Assembly (NCBI RefSeq): GCF_946220915.1
Contig: NZ_CAMIHH010000119.1
Span: forward strand, 1 to 9,034
Source: an uncultured Flavobacterium sp.
GTDB lineage: Bacteria > Bacteroidota > Bacteroidia > Flavobacteriales > Flavobacteriaceae
DNA: 9,034 nt
Reading direction: 5' to 3'
Positions within the stretch are counted from its first letter, which is position 1; each line of letters starts with the position of its first letter. The notes under the pieces were generated by a model, which was not told the origin of the DNA, did not search any database, and saw nothing but the letters and a program-made list of their open reading frames with translations. This document shows, piece by piece, positions 6,166 to 9,034 of the stretch. The translations under genes and the position numbers were made by a program.

Positions 6166-6552
6166 ATGCTTACCTTTCGTCTTGAATATTTTATTTTTAC
6201 GCTGCTCCTTTTTATTACCGAAGTACTTATTGCGCTGTATGCGCATGACGAGATCATACGGCCTTACATAGGCGATATGCTGGTAGTTGTACTTATTTAT
6301 TGCTTTGTGAGGTCGTTTTTCAGGTGGCAGGCGCTTCCCGTGGCCATTGGCGTACTTATTTTTTCATTTGCTGTGGAAACCCTGCAATATTTCCGGATTG
6401 TAGAAGTGCTTGGGTTGCAGGATTCAGCATTTTTCCGTATAATCATCGGCACGACCTTTGTCTGGATGGATCTGGCCATGTATGCGCTTGGGATTGCATT
6501 GGTCATTTTTATAGAAAGGCTCAAACCGAAGAAACATTATCCCCTAAAATGA
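6166..6552 (+). CDS. DUF2809 family small integral membrane protein
   Basis: This 128-residue protein has four predicted membrane helices (about residues 8-25, 36-52, 55-72 and 98-117) and a basic C-terminal tail (RLKPKKHYPLK). It fits the DUF2809 family in length and in the conserved blocks IRPYIGDMLVV (31-41), FAVETLQYFRI (68-78) and GTTFVWMDLAMY (95-106). The E-x-x-Q and W-x-D residues within membrane helices recall VanZ-like proteins, a possible distant relation. The biochemical role of the family is unknown. The ATG at 6166 opens the only complete frame here. There is a terminator just upstream and no clear terminator of its own, so transcripts may run on to the hairpin at 6729-6765. Confidence 0.85.
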   Translation: MLTFRLEYFIFTLLLFITEVLIALYAHDEIIRPYIGDMLVVVLIYCFVRSFFRWQALPVAIGVLIFSFAVETLQYFRIVEVLGLQDSAFFRIIIGTTFVWMDLAMYALGIALVIFIERLKPKKHYPLK

Positions 6553-6574
6553 TATACTGTGAGCAATTATAAAA

Positions 6575-6633
6575 AATTGTAATCCAAAAGATACATTTTT
6601 TTTAAAAACAGAATTGTAATAAAAAAAATTACA
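6575..6633. repeat. Repeated AATTGTAAT half-sites and inverted partner upstream of the small RNA
   Basis: AATTGTAAT occurs at 6575-6583 and 6612-6620. The second copy is followed after seven A residues by the inverted partner ATTACA (6628-6633). The dyad TGTAAT-A7-ATTACA is centred 50 bp before the predicted sigma-54 start and overlaps the spacer of the vegetative promoter. It may be a regulator site; a poly-A region makes chance matches common. Confidence 0.35.
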
Positions 6634-6642
6634 CTACATTTG
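6614..6642 (+). promoter_or_regulatory. Vegetative-type promoter overlapping the sigma-54 promoter
   Basis: TTG at 6614-6616 and TACATTTG at 6635-6642 are separated by 18 bases and match the -33/-7 elements of the Bacteroidetes primary sigma factor. Transcription would begin near 6649, inside the sigma-54 -24 element, and yield an RNA about 25 nt longer than the RpoN transcript. Confidence 0.6.
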
Positions 6643-6646
6643 CGTT

Positions 6647-6663
6647 TTGGCACGCAAGTTGCT
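6647..6663 (+). promoter_or_regulatory. Consensus sigma-54 (-24/-12) promoter driving an intergenic RNA
   Basis: TTGGCACGCAAGTTGCT matches the RpoN consensus TTGGCACG-N4-TTGCW at every fixed position. GG at 6649-6650 and GC at 6661-6662 have the required 12-base step. The predicted start is near 6674. No protein gene lies downstream on this strand before the convergent permease, so the product is most likely an untranslated RNA. Confidence 0.75.
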
Positions 6664-6673
6664 GAATAAATAA

Positions 6674-6765
6674 CATCATGAATCTCTTTTCATGAGGTTT
6701 ATAATAATTGGTTGGTTGGTTTGTTAAGTCCCGTCATCTCACGTTTAGATGGCGGGATTTTTTTT
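6674..6765 (+). ncRNA. Candidate sigma-54-dependent small RNA, about 92 nt
   Basis: The RNA is bounded by a consensus sigma-54 promoter and a strong terminator. Three parts are visible. First is a 5' hairpin, with TCATGAA (6676-6682) pairing perfectly with TTCATGA (6689-6695) around a six-base loop. Second is a linker of about 33 nt at 6696-6728, poor in self-pairing, with three consecutive TTGG units around 6708-6720. Third is the terminator hairpin. This architecture is typical of trans-acting small RNAs, with the UUGG linker as a possible seed or protein-binding site. The only ORF inside is five codons long (6678-6695) and coincides with the hairpin, so coding is unlikely. No known RNA family is recognised; target and conservation are unknown. 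Promoter and terminator are well supported, but the RNA itself is inferred. Confidence 0.6.
6729..6765 (+). terminator. Strong intrinsic terminator of the small RNA
   Basis: TCCCGTCATCT (6729-6739) pairs with AGATGGCGGGA (6747-6757) over 11 bp with one T:G wobble and a seven-base loop, followed by eight T residues (6758-6765). On the - strand the stem is not followed by a T-run, so it acts rightward only. Confidence 0.93.
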
Positions 6766-6898
6766 GCCAATTTCCTAAATAAAGGCTAAACATGATTCAG
6801 ATAAAATGCGATCATATGCATGGCTTAAAGGTTCAAGCTCAACATTTCCCGCCTTTTCTTATGGAAATAGCGCAACAAGCCTCTATCCTTCACAGTTA
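6766..6898. other. Intergenic stretch with no recognised feature
   Basis: This lies between the small RNA terminator and the stop of the leftward permease. No ORF of useful size, RNA gene or promoter is apparent. No convincing terminator for the permease transcript is visible here on the - strand, so its 3' end is undefined. Confidence 0.6.
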
Positions 6899-8821
6899 TT
6901 AACGGGTTGCAGCTATTGCGTTCAGCTTACTGTTCCTGCGGCTAAACCCGAAATAGATGGTTAGCCCGATAAGCAGCCATATTGTAAAATAGATCCAGTT
7001 CCACACACTAAGCTGTGCCATCATGTACAGGCAGCAGATAAGCCCTAATAAAGGGATTAGCGACAGGTTCTTGCGGTAAGCCCATACGGTAAGCAGCAGC
7101 AGTGCTATGAGGAATATGTACATTGGGATCTTGTGTTTAAACAGGTCGATGCCGCTTTCATATTTCAGGTGCTCATCAATCGGCAGTTCGTCTACCAGTT
7201 TTTTATAATCGCCCGGGTTATCTTCATACATGCCCAGTATCTGCTCAAGATCCTGTGTGCCGTTGGCTACGTCGCGGGCCAGCAATGAGTTGTATACCTC
7301 ATCAGCCTGCTTTTTTGTCAGCGATGTCACGATCGTGGCAGGGGTATTTACCTGCTTATCATTTGCAAGGAACGTCATGGTCGTTTCCTTATTTATTGTA
7401 AATGAAACAATGGTCCCGGCGACGAGCAGCACCGGCATTATAAACTTAGCATTAACATAAGGTGTACGGAATTTCCCCCTCGGCACATCCTTGCGGTTCT
7501 GGAGCACCAGCACCCCGGCACAAACCAGTACAAAGGCAAATAGCGTACCTATGCTGCAAAGGTCGGTTACCATGGTAAGGTTCAGGAACAATGCGGGCAC
7601 TGCTACTACAAATCCTGTTACCACGGTGGCATATGATGGCGTTTTGAATTTAGGGTGCACTCGCGAGTATCGTTTTGGCAAAAGGCCATCCCGGCTCATG
7701 CTCATCCATATGCGCGGCTGTCCCATCTGGAAAACCAGGAGCACGCTGGCCATGGCCACTACGGCGCTCACTGCAATGATGCCGCTCATCCACTTAAGGT
7801 CAAGCTTTTCGAATACAAAGGCCAGCGGATCGCCTACGTTGAGTTCGTTATATCGCACCATGCCGGTAAGCACCAGGGCAATTATAATGTACAGCACCGT
7901 ACATATTACAATGGCATACATCATCCCCTTTGGCAGGTCGCGCTGCGGGTTTTTACATTCTTCGGCAGTGGTGGAAATGGCATCGAAACCAATGTAGGCA
8001 AAGAAAACTGCCGATACCCCTTTTAATACCCCCGATGCGCCATTAGGTGCAAACGGATCCCAGTTGGCAGTATCTACATAAAATATTCCTACGGCTATAA
8101 CCAACAGTATGATGCATAGCTTCACTACTACCATAAGGTTGCTCGCGTTGCGCGATTCTTTCATCCCCCTGTATACGAGTGCCGTTATGATAATGATGAT
8201 GAGCAGCGCCGGGAGGTCGGCAACAAAGTGAAAAGAGCCCATTGTAGGTGCGGTGGTCCAGGCTGTATATGCCGATTGGAGGCCGCCATCAAGGTTTTCA
8301 AAGGTTTTGCCGCCCTGCATGAGTGCAGTGGCATCGGCAAATCCGTTGGATGCGGTAAGGTAATCCATCTGCATCCATTGCGGCAGGTGCAGGCCGCCGC
8401 TTTCCAGCAGCCCTGTAAAGTAATCGCTCCAGGATATGGCTACTGTTATATTGCCAATGGCATATTCCATGATAAGCGCCCAGCCTATGATCCAGGCTAT
8501 GATCTCGCCAAAAGCCACATACGAATAGGTATACGCGCTGCCCGATACCGGCACCATTGAAGCAAATTCGGCATAGGCGAACGCCGCAAACCCGCAGGCC
8601 ATGGCCGTAAAAAGAAAGAGGAAGATGACTGCCGGGCCACCGTCGGCGCTGGCTTTGCCAATGGTACTGAAAATGCCCGCCCCAATGATGGCGGCAATGC
8701 CAAACGCTGCAAGGTCGCGTACCGTAAGGTGCCTGCCAAGCGAATGCCCATGCTCATTATTATCTACCTGGTTAAGTATGTCCTGTACTTTCTTTTTGCG
8801 AAATAAGCTGCGATATCCCAT
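6899..8821 (-). CDS. APC-superfamily amino acid permease (cationic amino acid transporter type)
   Basis: This is an inner-membrane secondary transporter of 640 residues from the ATG at 8821, likely moving amino acids by ion symport or exchange. Key APC motifs are the broken TM1 helix IIGAGIFSTIG (residues 45-55) and the TM6 region FFAYIGFDAISTTAEECKNP (273-291). The loop RIWMSMSRDGLLP (370-381) is typical of the CAT/YfnA branch. Membrane helices span roughly residues 40-475 and again 564-625. Two long non-membrane segments stand out: residues about 138-200 and a charged one at 478-562. An alternative TTG start ten codons upstream (8851) lies within a promoter box and is rejected. The preferred start gives MGYRSLFRKKK, a normal basic cytoplasmic N-terminus. 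Substrate is unproven; basic amino acids are the family guess. The gene is leftward and appears monocistronic. Confidence 0.9.
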   Translation of the reverse strand: MGYRSLFRKKKVQDILNQVDNNEHGHSLGRHLTVRDLAAFGIAAIIGAGIFSTIGKASADGGPAVIFLFLFTAMACGFAAFAYAEFASMVPVSGSAYTYSYVAFGEIIAWIIGWALIMEYAIGNITVAISWSDYFTGLLESGGLHLPQWMQMDYLTASNGFADATALMQGGKTFENLDGGLQSAYTAWTTAPTMGSFHFVADLPALLIIIIITALVYRGMKESRNASNLMVVVKLCIILLVIAVGIFYVDTANWDPFAPNGASGVLKGVSAVFFAYIGFDAISTTAEECKNPQRDLPKGMMYAIVICTVLYIIIALVLTGMVRYNELNVGDPLAFVFEKLDLKWMSGIIAVSAVVAMASVLLVFQMGQPRIWMSMSRDGLLPKRYSRVHPKFKTPSYATVVTGFVVAVPALFLNLTMVTDLCSIGTLFAFVLVCAGVLVLQNRKDVPRGKFRTPYVNAKFIMPVLLVAGTIVSFTINKETTMTFLANDKQVNTPATIVTSLTKKQADEVYNSLLARDVANGTQDLEQILGMYEDNPGDYKKLVDELPIDEHLKYESGIDLFKHKIPMYIFLIALLLLTVWAYRKNLSLIPLLGLICCLYMMAQLSVWNWIYFTIWLLIGLTIYFGFSRRNSKLNAIAATR

Positions 8822-8848
8822 TGAAGCATTTGTATCGTTGATAAAAAA

Positions 8849-8856
8849 CAAATATA
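8849..8856 (-). promoter_or_regulatory. -7 box of the permease promoter
   Basis: On the - strand TATATTTG fully matches TAnnTTTG and lies 27 bases before the ATG at 8821. Transcription would begin near 8842 with a leader of about 20 nt. No exact -33 TTG is seen; the upstream part is an AT-rich run. The box includes the TTG that would otherwise be read as an alternative start codon. Confidence 0.6.
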
Positions 8857-8924
8857 GGATTAAATAGAAAAAAATATTGCCTTAACATTGCATATTTCTT
8901 AAAGTATTCTTAAATTAAATATAT

Positions 8925-8979
8925 ATAGGAATTTTCTATACAGCCATAGGTAATAACAATCGATATCCACTATAGGTAA
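8925..8979. repeat. Recurrent ATAGG units in the right-hand intergenic region
   Basis: ATAGGTAA occurs at 8946-8953 and 8972-8979, with a related ATAGGAA near 8925-8931. They lie between the permease promoter and a rightward -7 box. They may be regulator half-sites, but the spacing (21 and 26 bp) is irregular. Confidence 0.2.
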
Positions 8980-8992
8980 AAGCTATCTAATC

Positions 8993-9000
8993 TATATTTG
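8993..9000 (+). promoter_or_regulatory. -7 box for a rightward gene beyond the window
   Basis: TATATTTG is a full TAnnTTTG match facing right, with an A-rich leader running to the window edge, as expected just before a start codon. No -33 TTG is at the usual distance. The gene it would serve is not in the window. Confidence 0.45.
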
Positions 9001-9034
9001 CAATAGAGAATTAATTAATCACAATAAATAATAC

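Noticed and set aside
6678..6695. Five-codon ORF (MNLFS) as a possible leader peptide with the downstream terminator as attenuator
   Set aside because: It sits only four bases from the predicted start, is buried in a hairpin, and no gene on the same strand lies beyond the terminator to be attenuated.
8881..9034. Search for a riboswitch or amino acid-responsive leader next to the permease
   Set aside because: The permease leader is predicted to be only about 20 nt, with no room for a riboswitch; the rest is simple AT-rich DNA.

Overview
The window looks like a stretch of a Flavobacteriaceae chromosome, probably Flavobacterium or a near relative. The evidence is as follows. Several gene starts sit behind the Bacteroidetes vegetative promoter (-33 TTG, -7 TAnnTTTG). 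Start codons follow A-rich leaders without a Shine-Dalgarno motif. The protein families (DUF2809, small secreted proteins, a CAT-type permease with large loops) are familiar from that group. No insertion sequence, phage gene, tRNA, rRNA or CRISPR array was seen. Genus assignment is inference.

Layout, left to right. At 100-1983 there is a rightward run of three genes: a VOC/glyoxalase-fold protein, a membrane-anchored J-domain protein, and an exodeoxyribonuclease III. A weak AT-rich terminator follows. At 2152-3006 a membrane-anchored TPR protein has its own clear vegetative promoter. It converges on a leftward gene (3078-5126) through a strong bidirectional terminator. That leftward gene encodes a 682-residue protein that appears to combine a Suppressor-of-fused-like (SUFU) domain with a C-terminal pentapeptide-repeat helix. 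At 5441-6055 is a small secreted protein with YD-like repeats. It ends in a terminator whose T-tract doubles as a promoter-like box for a small DUF2809 membrane protein (6166-6552). The window closes with a leftward amino acid permease (6899-8821) and an AT-rich upstream region that probably also holds the promoter of a rightward gene beyond the edge.

The most interesting signal is between and around the genes at 5290-6770. Two sigma-54 (RpoN) type -24/-12 promoters are visible. One (5342-5358) lies ahead of the secreted protein and differs from consensus at a single -12 base. The other (6647-6663) is a full consensus match and drives no protein gene. Its predicted transcript of about 92 nt (6674-6765) has a 5' hairpin, an unpaired linker with three UUGG repeats and a strong intrinsic terminator, which together read as an undescribed small RNA. 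Both predicted sigma-54 start sites lie at the base of a 7-bp hairpin, and both promoters have TTGTAA/TTACAA inverted half-sites upstream, possibly for a shared activator. A working inference is that the secreted protein and the small RNA belong to one RpoN regulon. All of this is read from sequence only; no alignment, folding or database search was run.
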